A DNA stretch of 30,158 nucleotides from Actinomycetes bacterium (GTDB taxonomy: Bacteria > Actinomycetota > Actinomycetes > Mycobacteriales > Mycobacteriaceae). Positions 1-7,547 of this stretch are shown one piece after another. The DNA lies in the NCBI GenBank assembly GCA_023404955.1, contig JAEXZY010000138.1:1-30158 (forward strand), written 5' to 3'. The translations under genes and the position numbers were made by a program. Position 1 is the first letter of the stretch; every line of letters begins with the position of its first letter. The notes beneath the pieces were generated by a model that worked only from the letters and a program-made list of their open reading frames with translations, had not been told where the DNA came from and did not search any database.

Positions 1-378
1 CTGACACTGTCATTCATCCAATTCGTGACGACCGCGGCACTCAGCTGGGCCGGCACGCTGATCGAAGGCTCCATGGACTGGAACGGGGCAGGGCAGGCGT
101 GGATCGCCGTGCTGTATGCGGGAATCGGGTCAATCGGCGTCGCCTACACGTTGCAGGCTGTAGGCCAACAGTGGGTGCCGCCGACCCGCGCATCGCTCAT
201 CATGTCGCTGGAATCGGTGTTCTCGGTCATCGGCGGCGCATTGCTGTTGGGCGAGACGATGACGGTACGCGGATACCTCGGCTGTGCGCTGATCTTCGCG
301 GGTATCGTGCTCGCGCAGACGCCCGGTGTCGGCCGCAGACGATTGGCGGTGAACAAGACCGGAAAACGGGATCAGTGA
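1..378 (+). CDS. EamA/DMT-family permease, C-terminal part (5' end outside window)
   Basis: The reading frame is open from the first base, so this is the 3' end of a longer gene. The about 125 visible residues are hydrophobic and look like the second EamA repeat: membrane segments around AWIAVLYAGIGSIGVAYTL, then VPPTRASLIMSLESVFSVIGG, then LGETMTVRGYLGCALIFAGI, ending in a short basic tail. The pattern of LQxxGQ, followed by P-T-x-A-S-L-I, followed by S-L-E-x-V-F and G-E is typical of drug/metabolite transporter (DMT) permeases. The substrate cannot be read from the sequence. The gene ends 120 bases before the convergent alarmone synthetase gene. The family call is firm; the full length and start are not visible. 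Confidence 0.85.
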   Translation: MTLSFIQFVTTAALSWAGTLIEGSMDWNGAGQAWIAVLYAGIGSIGVAYTLQAVGQQWVPPTRASLIMSLESVFSVIGGALLLGETMTVRGYLGCALIFAGIVLAQTPGVGRRRLAVNKTGKRDQ

Positions 379-498
379 ACGCGATCGGGGAATGCGACCG
401 GAAAACAAGAAAGACAGAATCCCGCTGATCGGCCGTCAGACGGATCCGTTCCCGTCAGCGAGGGCGGAGGATGCGTGACGGGGGCCGATTCGACCAGC

Positions 499-1227
499 TT
501 AGTCGGCTTTCGGTGTCTCCTCGACCTGCGGCGCGCCGTTGATGTCGCGGTGGATGTTCTGCATCTGGGTCTCGATGTTCTGCAGGCTCCGCGCGCAAGC
601 AAGCAGCGTCTGCGAGTGCTCGGCGAGCTTTGCGTCCGGCAGATCGGTCTTGTAGCGCAGGGCGTGCTCCAGACTCGCCCAGTAATCCATCGCGATGGTG
701 CGGAACTGGACCTCCACCGGGGTGTAGTGGGCGCCGGATGAGAGGAACACGGGCACCGCATAGATGACGTGCAGCGACCGATAGCCGTTCTGTTTGGGGT
801 TCTTGATGTAGTCCTTGACCCGCAGCACGGAGATGTCGTTCTGCGCCGACAGATAGTTCGACACGGAGTACACGTCGTCGCGGTAGTTGCAGATCACGCG
901 GATGCCTGCCACATCGAACAGGTTGTCCTTGATCGACGACACGGTCACCGGCAGCGTCTTGCGCTTGAGCTTGCCGAGGATCGAGTTCACCGACTTGAGA
1001 CGGCGTTCCATGTGATGGATGGGATCATGCGAGAACCGCACCTGGAACTCCGAATCAAGGATCTCCAGTTTGGTGCTTATCTCATACATCGCGCCTTCGT
1101 AGACTTGCATGAGATTCACGAATTCGGTGAGTTCTTCCGGTGAAAAAGACCCCCGGTCCATGCCCGCGGCATCGAGTCGGGTTTTCAGGTCATTCGTGTT
1201 GATGCGGCTTTGTCGGTCAAGTATCAC
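499..1227 (-). CDS. Small alarmone synthetase, RelA/SpoT synthetase domain only (RelQ/RelP-like)
   Basis: The 242-residue protein carries the (p)ppGpp synthetase domain, predicted to transfer pyrophosphate from ATP to GTP/GDP in the cytoplasm. No HD hydrolase domain precedes it and no TGS/ACT regulatory region follows, so it is a stand-alone synthetase. Visible motifs are R-x-L-K-S-x-x-S-I-x-x-K-L-x-R-K (about 75-90), DVAGIRV (105-111), KNPKQNGYRSLH (142-153) and the catalytic EVQFRT (Glu172) followed by W-x-x-L-E-H. The start is GTG at 1225-1227. No ribosome binding site precedes it, but a TATGAT -10 box ends 8 bases upstream, suggesting a leaderless mRNA. It is transcribed divergently from miaB. 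The mycobacterial main Rel enzyme is long and bifunctional, so this would be a second alarmone source. Subfamily placement (RelQ versus RelP or other) is uncertain. Confidence 0.9.
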   Translation of the reverse strand: MILDRQSRINTNDLKTRLDAAGMDRGSFSPEELTEFVNLMQVYEGAMYEISTKLEILDSEFQVRFSHDPIHHMERRLKSVNSILGKLKRKTLPVTVSSIKDNLFDVAGIRVICNYRDDVYSVSNYLSAQNDISVLRVKDYIKNPKQNGYRSLHVIYAVPVFLSSGAHYTPVEVQFRTIAMDYWASLEHALRYKTDLPDAKLAEHSQTLLACARSLQNIETQMQNIHRDINGAPQVEETPKAD

Positions 1228-1235
1228 GGTTCACT

Positions 1236-1241
1236 ATCATA
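1236..1241 (-). promoter_or_regulatory. -10 box TATGAT for the alarmone synthetase gene (leaderless candidate)
   Basis: Reading the minus strand, TATGAT (fits the mycobacterial TANNNT -10 pattern and is one base from TATAAT) lies 8 bases before the GTG start. Transcription would begin within about 2 bases of the start codon. There is no purine-rich ribosome binding site in the gap. No good -35 is seen, which is common for mycobacterial promoters. Confidence 0.5.
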
Positions 1242-1302
1242 GCCGAACTCTTGCGGAGGAACTGAAAAATCGCAGCACGCTGGTGCTGGCTTGGGCAATC
1301 GT

Positions 1303-1308
1303 TACGAT
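1303..1308 (+). promoter_or_regulatory. -10 box TACGAT for miaB (leaderless candidate)
   Basis: TACGAT fits TANNNT and ends 8 bases before ATG 1317, with no ribosome binding site between. This favours ATG 1317 as the miaB start over the in-frame TTG at 1311, which would lie only 2 bases after the -10 box. It faces the alarmone synthetase promoter across about 60 bases. Confidence 0.45.
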
Positions 1309-1316
1309 GGTTGACT

Positions 1317-2894
1317 ATGAACGAAGACATGATGACCGAGTCGGAGCGCACCTCCACATTGACGGACCCGACCCTTGGCGCCACAACGGGGCGCGGCAAG
1401 GGCGTATTTTACGTGCACACGCTGGGATGCCAGATGAACGTGCATGATTCCGAGCGAATCGCCGGTGTGCTCGAAGATGACGGATACATCCCGGCGACCG
1501 AGGAACAGGCGGCGGACAAGGACGTCGACCTGATCGTCATGAACACGTGCGCGGTGCGGGAGAACGCCGCGGAACGCATGTACGGCACCATCGGCCTGTG
1601 GGCGGACCTCAAGCGCACGCATCCGAACATGCAGATCGCGATCGGCGGATGCATGGCCCAGCTTGACCGCAAGAGGATCGCACAGAAGGCGCCGTGGGTG
1701 GATGCGGTGTTCGGCACGAAGAACATCGGCTCGCTGCCGCGCCTGCTGGATCAGGCCCGCATGGCGGGGACCTGCCAGGTCGAAGTGGCCGACAAGCTGG
1801 ACTATTTCCCCAGTCAGCTGCCGGTCGCCCGTGCTTCGAAGGTGTCGAGCTGGGTATCCATCTCGATCGGCTGCAACAACACGTGCACGTTCTGCATCGT
1901 GCCCTCGCTGCGCGGCAAAGAGGTCGACCGCAGGCCCGGGGACGTGCTGGCCGAGGTGCAGTCGCTGGTCGACCAGGGCGTGCTGGAGATCACGCTGCTC
2001 GGCCAGAACGTCAATGCCTATGGCGTCTCGTTCGCCGACCTGGAGCAACCGCGTGACCGCGGCGCGTTCGCCAAGCTGCTGCGCGCCTGTGGGCAGATCG
2101 ACGGGCTGGAGCGGGTGCGCTTCACCTCGCCCCACCCGGCCGAATTCACCGACGACGTCATCGAGGTGATGGCAGAGACCCCGAATATCTGCCCGACGCT
2201 GCACATGCCGCTGCAGTCCGGCTCCGACCGTGTGCTGAAGGCGATGCGGCGTTCCTACCGCGCCGAGAAGTACCTCGGCATCATCGACCGGGTGCGTGCG
2301 GCGATCCCGCACGCTGCGATCACGACCGACATCATCGTCGGCTTCCCCGGGGAGACCGAGGAGGACTTCCAGGCCACACTCGACGTGGTCGCCGCCGCAC
2401 GCTTCGCCAGTGCCTTCACGTTCCAGTACAGCAAGCGACCCGGCACGCCCGCCGCCGACCTGCCCGGTCAGGTGGCCAAAGAGGTTGTCTCGCAACGCTA
2501 TCAGCGTCTGATCGAGCTGCAGGAGACCATCTCGCTGGAGGAGAACGCCGCACAGATCGGCCGGACCGTCGAATTGCTCGTCGCGACGGGCGAGGGCCGC
2601 AAGGACACCGCCACCGCCCGCATGTCGGGCCGCGCGCGCGACGGCCGTCTCGTGCACTTCGCGCCGGGGCCCCACGCTGCGGCCATCCGGCCCGGCGACG
2701 TCGTCGTCACCACGGTCACCGGCGCCGCGCCGCACCACCTGATCGCCGACGCGACCCTGATCTCGCACCGGCGCACACGCGCCGGTGACGCACACGAGAG
2801 CGGGCAGCGACCCCGCACCGGGACCGGCCTCGGCATGCCCGGCATCGGTGTGCCCGCTCAGACCGCTCCGGCCGCCGCGGGATGCTCCCGATGA
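1317..2894 (+). CDS. miaB: tRNA-2-methylthio-N6-dimethylallyladenosine synthase (radical SAM methylthiotransferase)
   Basis: MiaB adds a methylthio group to C2 of N6-isopentenyl-A37 in tRNAs reading UNN codons, acting after MiaA, which is encoded at 6629. Three domains are visible. The N-terminal UPF0004 domain has its cluster cysteines at Cys38 (LGCQMN), Cys78 (NTCAVREN) and Cys112 (GGCMAQ). The radical SAM core has the C-x3-C-x2-C motif at Cys186, Cys190 and Cys193 (GCNNTCTFC). A TRAM domain lies at about residues 385-450. A poorly conserved tail of some 60 residues follows TRAM. I chose ATG 1317 (525 aa) because of the -10 box at 1303-1308; TTG 1311 is the alternative. The stop overlaps the next start in ATGA, indicating translational coupling. 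Confidence 0.96.
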   Translation: MNEDMMTESERTSTLTDPTLGATTGRGKGVFYVHTLGCQMNVHDSERIAGVLEDDGYIPATEEQAADKDVDLIVMNTCAVRENAAERMYGTIGLWADLKRTHPNMQIAIGGCMAQLDRKRIAQKAPWVDAVFGTKNIGSLPRLLDQARMAGTCQVEVADKLDYFPSQLPVARASKVSSWVSISIGCNNTCTFCIVPSLRGKEVDRRPGDVLAEVQSLVDQGVLEITLLGQNVNAYGVSFADLEQPRDRGAFAKLLRACGQIDGLERVRFTSPHPAEFTDDVIEVMAETPNICPTLHMPLQSGSDRVLKAMRRSYRAEKYLGIIDRVRAAIPHAAITTDIIVGFPGETEEDFQATLDVVAAARFASAFTFQYSKRPGTPAADLPGQVAKEVVSQRYQRLIELQETISLEENAAQIGRTVELLVATGEGRKDTATARMSGRARDGRLVHFAPGPHAAAIRPGDVVVTTVTGAAPHHLIADATLISHRRTRAGDAHESGQRPRTGTGLGMPGIGVPAQTAPAAAGCSR

Positions 2895-3484
2895 CCGGCC
2901 GTCCCGACGATTTCGACCACCTCCGCGAAGATCTCGAGGAGGCCGAGCGCCGCATCGCCCGGGAGATCGATCCGGGGCCCCGAGCGCTGGCCATCGCGAT
3001 CTTCGTGTTCGCGCTGCTGGCCACGCTCGCGTTGCCGCACGCCGGAGACGCGCGCGGTCTGGACGTGCTGGCGGGCTCCGACGCCGCGCATGCCAGCGCC
3101 ATCGCGTTGCCACACAAGGTGTTCGCCTGGCTGTCCGTGGTGTTCGGCGCGGGCTTCTCGATCCTCGCGTTGCTTACTCGGCGCTGGGCGCTGGCGTGGA
3201 TCGCGCTCGCCGGCTGCACGGTGGCGTCGTTCCTCGGGCTGCTGGCGGTGTGGTCGCGCCAGACCGCGGCCTCGCCCTACCCAGGGCCCGGCATCGGCCT
3301 GCTGGTGGCGTGGTTCGCGGTGATCCTGCTGGCCTACCACTGGGCCCGCGTGGTCGCGGCGCGCAGCGCGCTGCAGCTGGCGACCGAGGAGCACCGCCGC
3401 CGGCTGCTCGCCGAGCGGGAGAGCAAGAGCCTGCTCGACAGCTTCGGCGACACCCCCGGCGAGGACGACAAGCCGGCCGGCTAG
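2891..3484 (+). CDS. Conserved membrane protein downstream of miaB (Rv2732c-like)
   Basis: About 197 residues with an acidic N-terminal helix (DDFDHLREDLEEAERRIARE) and then four likely membrane segments: ALAIAIFVFALLATLALP, VFAWLSVVFGAGFSILALL, ALAWIALAGCTVASFLGLLAVW and GPGIGLLVAWFAVILLAY. A charged cytoplasmic tail follows. I recognise it only by position as the gene that follows miaB in mycobacteria, and no function is known to me. ATG 2891 overlaps the miaB stop (ATGA), which argues for this start over ATG 2882. Its TAG stop at 3482-3484 shares the sequence CTAG with the stop of the convergent DUF349 gene. Confidence 0.85.
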   Translation: MTGRPDDFDHLREDLEEAERRIAREIDPGPRALAIAIFVFALLATLALPHAGDARGLDVLAGSDAAHASAIALPHKVFAWLSVVFGAGFSILALLTRRWALAWIALAGCTVASFLGLLAVWSRQTAASPYPGPGIGLLVAWFAVILLAYHWARVVAARSALQLATEEHRRRLLAERESKSLLDSFGDTPGEDDKPAG

Positions 3485-4863
3485 CGCCTCTTCCCGAGCG
3501 CCTCGGCCGCCGCGTCGGCCCACTCGCGCCACTGCTGCGCGCTGGCGCGCGCCTGCTCGGCGTCCTTGGTCCGACCGGCCGCCTCGGCCTTCTCGGCCTG
3601 GCGTTCGAACTGCTCGGCCCGCTCCCGGAACTGGTCGGCCCGCGCCTGCGCTTCCGGGTCCACACCGCCGGTCGGGGCGTCGCGAATCTTCTTCTCCACC
3701 GCGCGCATGCGCCGCTCCAGCTCAGGAGCGCGCTCCCGCGGCACCTTGCCGATGGCGTCCCATTTGTCGCCGATCGCCCGCAGCGCCGCGCGGGCGGCGT
3801 CGCGGTCGGACGGGTCGATGCGCTCGGCCTCGGCGAGCAGCTTCTCCTTGGCGTCAGCGTTGGCCGTGAACTCGGCGTCGCGCTCGGCGGTGGCGGCGTT
3901 GCGCGCGGAGAAGAACTTGTCCTGGGCGCCCTTGAACCGCTGCCACAGCGCGTCGTCGACGTCCTTGGCGGCCCGGCCCGCCGCCTTCCACTCGGTCAGC
4001 AGTTCCCGGAACGTCGCAGAAGTGGCTCCCCAGTCGGTCGAGTCGCAGAGTTCCTCGGCCCGCACGCACAGCGCTTCCTTCGCCTGCCGGGCGCCGGCAC
4101 GTTCGCGGTCCAGCTCGGCGAAGTGGGAGCCGCGGCGCCGGTTGAACGTCTCGCGCGCCGTCGAATACCGCTTCCACAGCGCGTCGTCTGTCTTGCGGTC
4201 GACGCCGCTGATCGTCTTCCACTCATCGAGGATGGCGCGCAACCGATCACCGGCGGCCTTCCACTGCGTCGCGGTGGTGGCCAGCTCCTCGGCCTCGACG
4301 GCGAGAGCCTCCTTGCGGGCCGTCTGCTGGGCGCGGAACTCCTCGCGCCTGGCCTTCTCCTCCTGCGAGGCGCTGTCGGCCTGGGTGACGATCGCGGCGA
4401 GTCGCTCGGCCAACGAATCGACATCGCCGAGCACGTGAGCCTCGGGCAGACCTTCGGCCAGGGCCACCGCCGCCGTGCGGATTTTGCGGGCGTCGCCCGA
4501 GCCCGACGCCAACCGACGCTCGAGGAGCACCACCTCGGTGTGTAGATCGTCGAAGCGGCGCCCGAAGTGCGCGTAGGCGGCCTCGGCGTCGCCGGCCTGC
4601 CACGACCCGATCTGTCGTTCCCCGGCGGCCGTGATCAGCCATACCGTGCCGTCCGGGTCGACGCGGCCGAAGCGGTGGGGGTCGACCGACGGCACGGTGG
4701 CGACCACCGGTGCGGCCGCCGGCGCGACCGGACGCGGCACGGGCCGGGCCGGGCCGGGTTTGGGTCGGGCGCTCGACGGACCCGGGCGCGGCGCAGCCGC
4801 CGGCGCAGAGCTTGTCTCGGGTACGCCGGTGTCTGCGTTGTCACCCGGTCCGGTCATCGTCAT
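3481..4863 (-). CDS. DUF349 domain-containing coiled-coil protein (Rv2731-like)
   Basis: The 460-residue protein has a Pro/Ala-rich N-terminal segment (about 1-60), then a short conserved region (DPHRFGRVDPDGTVWL), then a long helical region built from repeated DUF349 units. These units show recurring W-K-x-I/A, D-D-A-L-W-x-R and F patterns, for example around TEWKAAG, DDALWQRF and DKWDAIGK. It is very rich in Glu, Arg and Ala and should form coiled coils; no membrane segment is seen. DUF349 proteins are widespread in actinobacteria and their role is not established. ATG 4863 is preceded by CGAGGT about 7 bases upstream and gives a length near the mycobacterial homologue (about 450 aa). The longer frame to 4944 has an unlikely N-terminus. 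Confidence 0.88.
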   Translation of the reverse strand: MTMTGPGDNADTGVPETSSAPAAAPRPGPSSARPKPGPARPVPRPVAPAAAPVVATVPSVDPHRFGRVDPDGTVWLITAAGERQIGSWQAGDAEAAYAHFGRRFDDLHTEVVLLERRLASGSGDARKIRTAAVALAEGLPEAHVLGDVDSLAERLAAIVTQADSASQEEKARREEFRAQQTARKEALAVEAEELATTATQWKAAGDRLRAILDEWKTISGVDRKTDDALWKRYSTARETFNRRRGSHFAELDRERAGARQAKEALCVRAEELCDSTDWGATSATFRELLTEWKAAGRAAKDVDDALWQRFKGAQDKFFSARNAATAERDAEFTANADAKEKLLAEAERIDPSDRDAARAALRAIGDKWDAIGKVPRERAPELERRMRAVEKKIRDAPTGGVDPEAQARADQFRERAEQFERQAEKAEAAGRTKDAEQARASAQQWREWADAAAEALGKRR

Positions 4864-5045
4864 GTCAGATACCTCGTGTCTCCGCGCGGGTCCCGCGCAC
4901 CTGCCGCGCAGCGCGGCGCCTGAAGATGTGTGACCGCTATTCAAACAGGTCGCCCGGCGCTGCGCCCACGGCTTGGTCTCCGCGGTCTGGGCGCGGTCTC
5001 TAGGCTCGGTGCGAAATCGGATCGAGGGGACTCAGGAGGTGGCCG

Positions 5046-5921
5046 ATGGCCAGGGCGGAGATCGCCGCGGTGCTGGCCTTGGCGGCGGCCCTGTTCATCG
5101 CCATCGGCGACGTCATCCATCAGCGCAGCGCCCACGACGTCACTGACGAACCCGTCGGTCACGTCGAGCTGTTCGGCCGGTTGTTGCGCGACGGACGGTG
5201 GTGGCTGGGCAGCGGCGTTGCTGCCGTCGGGTTCGCACTGCAGGCCGCCGCGCTGGGTCTGGGGTCGGTGTTGCTGGTGCAGGCGCTGCTGGTCACCTCG
5301 CTGCTCTTCGCGCTGCCGATCAGTGCGCGGCTGGCGGGCCGGCGGGTGACGAATTGGCAGTGGCTGTGGGCCGCGCTGCTGGCCGCGGCGGTGGCGGTGA
5401 TCGTCACGGTGGGCGATCCCGCCGAGGGTGCGTCGCGGGCGTCGCTGCACACGTGGGTCTGGGTGGCCGCGGTGCTGGGGCCCGCCCTGGCGCTGTGCCT
5501 GCTGGGCGCGCAGATGGCGTCTCCCACGGTCAGCGCCGTCCTGCTGGCGGTGGTCTCCGGCGCTTTGTGGGGATTGTTCGCGGTGTTGACCAAGGCCGTG
5601 GTGACCCGCTTGGACCTGGGTAGCTGGGCCGGGGTGATCACGCTGCTGCGCACGCCCGAGCTGTACGTCTGGGCGGCGGTCGCGATCGCGGGCACCGCGA
5701 TGCAGCAGGCCTCGTTCCGGTCGGGGGCGCTGACGGCATCGCTGCCCACGATGACGGTCGCCGAACCCGTGGTGGCCAGCGTGCTCGGCGTCGTCGTGCT
5801 CGGCGAGACGGTGCACCCCGGGGAAGCCGGGGTGTTCGTGCTGGTCGCCGCAGTGGTGGTGATGATCCTGGCCACCGCGGCGCTGGCCCGCGGCGAAGCG
5901 GCCACACGAGAACCCGGCTGA
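5046..5921 (+). CDS. DMT-family integral membrane transporter (Rv2729c-like)
   Basis: The 291 residues contain about ten hydrophobic segments with short loops, and a charged loop IHQRSAHDVTDEPVGHVE after the first. The second half shows the DMT-like sequence of SGALWGLFAVLTKAVV, then MTVAEPVVASVLGVVVLGE, then a final helix and short tail, so it belongs to the DMT/EamA superfamily broadly. The substrate is unknown. The start is well supported by AGGAGGT at 5034-5040, spaced 5 bases from ATG 5046. It is the first gene of a tight plus-strand operon that continues through the LigB-like gene, miaA, dapF and hflX. Confidence 0.88.
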   Translation: MARAEIAAVLALAAALFIAIGDVIHQRSAHDVTDEPVGHVELFGRLLRDGRWWLGSGVAAVGFALQAAALGLGSVLLVQALLVTSLLFALPISARLAGRRVTNWQWLWAALLAAAVAVIVTVGDPAEGASRASLHTWVWVAAVLGPALALCLLGAQMASPTVSAVLLAVVSGALWGLFAVLTKAVVTRLDLGSWAGVITLLRTPELYVWAAVAIAGTAMQQASFRSGALTASLPTMTVAEPVVASVLGVVVLGETVHPGEAGVFVLVAAVVVMILATAALARGEAATREPG

Positions 5922-5945
5922 CGTGCGCCCACTAGGTTGGTGTCC

Positions 5946-6632
5946 GTGCTGACCGCCATCGCGATCGTTCCGTCGCCGCCGGTCATGGTCCCCGAACTGG
6001 CTGGTTCGGCGGCCGCCGAGATCGCCGACCTGCGCGGCGCGGCGGTGACGGCGGCGGGCCGGCTGCCGTCCCGCTGGGTCGCCGTCGGCGTTTCCGACGT
6101 CGACGCGGTGATCGGACGCGACGCCGTCGGCACGTTCGCCGGATATGGGGTTGACCTGCCGATCCGCTTGTCCGATGCGGCGACCGGCCCGCCCGCTGCG
6201 CTGCCGCTGTGCGCGCTGATCGCGGGCTGGCTGCGCGGACTCGCCGCGACCTCCGCCGTCGTCGACGTGCGCACGTACACCGCGGACACCGCCCCGCAGG
6301 CCGCCCTGGCCGCAGGCCGGGCGCTGCGGCGCGAGCTCGACGCCTCGCCGGAGGCCGTCGGCGTCCTCGTCGTCGCCGACGGGGCGAACACGCTGACCGC
6401 GGCCGCCCCCGGCGGTCACGACCCGGCTTCCGTCCCGGTGCAGGCCGAGCTCGACAACGCACTGGCCCGTGGTGACTGTGCGGCGCTGGCCACCCTGCCC
6501 GACGGAATCGTGGGCCGGGTCGCCTACCAGGTGCTGGCCGGACTGGCCGAGCCCGGGCCCCGCGCCGCCGAGCAGCTCTACCGCGGCGCGCCCTACGGCG
6601 TCGGCTACGCCGTCGGCGTCTGGACACCGTGA
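5946..6632 (+). CDS. LigB-like (class III extradiol dioxygenase fold) protein of the miaA operon (Rv2728c-like)
   Basis: About 228 residues, Ala-rich, starting LTAIAIVPSPPVMVPELAG. The opening hydrophobic strand followed by P-x-P-P-V-M-V-P-E-L resembles the LigB/class III extradiol dioxygenase superfamily, where such a motif places metal-binding residues. I do not see a full set of His ligands, so a dioxygenase reaction should not be assumed. The best start is GTG 5946; in-frame TTG 5937 and GTG 5940 are alternatives, and no strong ribosome binding site discriminates. Its stop overlaps the miaA start in GTGA (6629-6632), so the two are likely translationally coupled. Mycobacteria keep this gene next to miaA, suggesting an unproven functional link. 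Confidence 0.8.
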   Translation: MLTAIAIVPSPPVMVPELAGSAAAEIADLRGAAVTAAGRLPSRWVAVGVSDVDAVIGRDAVGTFAGYGVDLPIRLSDAATGPPAALPLCALIAGWLRGLAATSAVVDVRTYTADTAPQAALAAGRALRRELDASPEAVGVLVVADGANTLTAAAPGGHDPASVPVQAELDNALARGDCAALATLPDGIVGRVAYQVLAGLAEPGPRAAEQLYRGAPYGVGYAVGVWTP

Positions 6633-7543
6633 CCCGGCCGCTGGCCATCATCGGCCCGACCGGCACCGGTAAGTCGGCGCTCGCGTTGGCCGTCGCCGAC
6701 CTGATCGGCCACCCGATCGAGGTGGTCAACGCCGACGCGATGCAGCTCTACCGCGGCATGGACATCGGCACCGCCAAGCTGCGCCCCGAGGAGCGCCGCG
6801 GAATCCCGCATCACCAGCTGGATGTGCTCGACGTCGCGGAGACGGCCACCGTCGCCCGCTACCAGCAGGCCGCATCCGACGACGTGGACGCGATCCTGGC
6901 GCGGGGCGCGATCCCGGTGATCGTCGGCGGCTCGATGCTCTACATCCAGTCCCTGCTCGACGAATGGTCCTTCCCCGCCACGGATCCGGCCGTGCGGGCC
7001 CGGTGGGAGGCCCGGCTGGCCGAGGTCGGGGTTGCGGCCCTGCACCGCGAGCTCGCCGCGGTCGACGCCGCCGCGGCGGCATCGATCCTGCCCAGCGACG
7101 GGCGGCGCATCGTGCGCGCCCTCGAGGTCGTCGAGCTGACGGGTCAGCCCTTCGCGGCGTCGGCGCCCACCATCGGGACACCGCGATGGAACACTGCGAT
7201 CGTCGGATTGGACTGGGCGACCGAGGTTCTCGATCAGCGCCTGGCGCAGCGCACCGACGCGATGTTCGCCGCGGGCCTGATCGACGAAGTGCGTGCGCTG
7301 GCCGAACGCGGACTGCGCGACGGCGTGACCGCGGCCCGCGCGCTCGGCTACGCACAGGTGCTGGCCGATCTCGACGCCGGCGGCGACGGCACGGCCGCTC
7401 GCGAACCCACCTTTCTCGGAACCCGCCGCTACGTCCGCCGCCAGCGGTCCTGGTTCCGCCGTGACCACCGCATCACCTGGCTGGACGGGTCGGCTGCCGA
7501 TCTCGCGGGCAGCGCAGTGCGCATCTGGCGGGACGTATCCTGA
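6629..7543 (+). CDS. miaA: tRNA dimethylallyltransferase
   Basis: MiaA transfers the dimethylallyl group of DMAPP to N6 of A37 in UNN-reading tRNAs, producing the substrate of MiaB (encoded at 1317). The 304-residue protein begins with a P-loop GPTGTGKS (residues 9-16), followed by the family's conserved NADAMQLYRGMDIGTAK, then IPHHQLDVLD, GGSMLYIQSLLD and SDGRRIVRALEV. The C-terminal part has ARALGYAQVL and the RRYVRRQRSWFRRD tRNA-contact region. Length is normal. The start is GTG, overlapping the previous stop by 4 bases. dapF begins 4 bases after the stop. Confidence 0.97.
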   Translation: MTRPLAIIGPTGTGKSALALAVADLIGHPIEVVNADAMQLYRGMDIGTAKLRPEERRGIPHHQLDVLDVAETATVARYQQAASDDVDAILARGAIPVIVGGSMLYIQSLLDEWSFPATDPAVRARWEARLAEVGVAALHRELAAVDAAAAASILPSDGRRIVRALEVVELTGQPFAASAPTIGTPRWNTAIVGLDWATEVLDQRLAQRTDAMFAAGLIDEVRALAERGLRDGVTAARALGYAQVLADLDAGGDGTAAREPTFLGTRRYVRRQRSWFRRDHRITWLDGSAADLAGSAVRIWRDVS

Positions 7544-7547
7544 CCTG

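Noticed and set aside
1302..3113. 603-residue minus-strand frame opposite miaB
   Set aside because: Arg/Gly/His-rich composition typical of an antisense shadow in high-GC DNA; the plus strand encodes a complete MiaB.
2785..4545. 586-residue plus-strand frame through the membrane-protein and DUF349 genes
   Set aside because: It overlaps two well-supported genes in other frames and has shadow composition.
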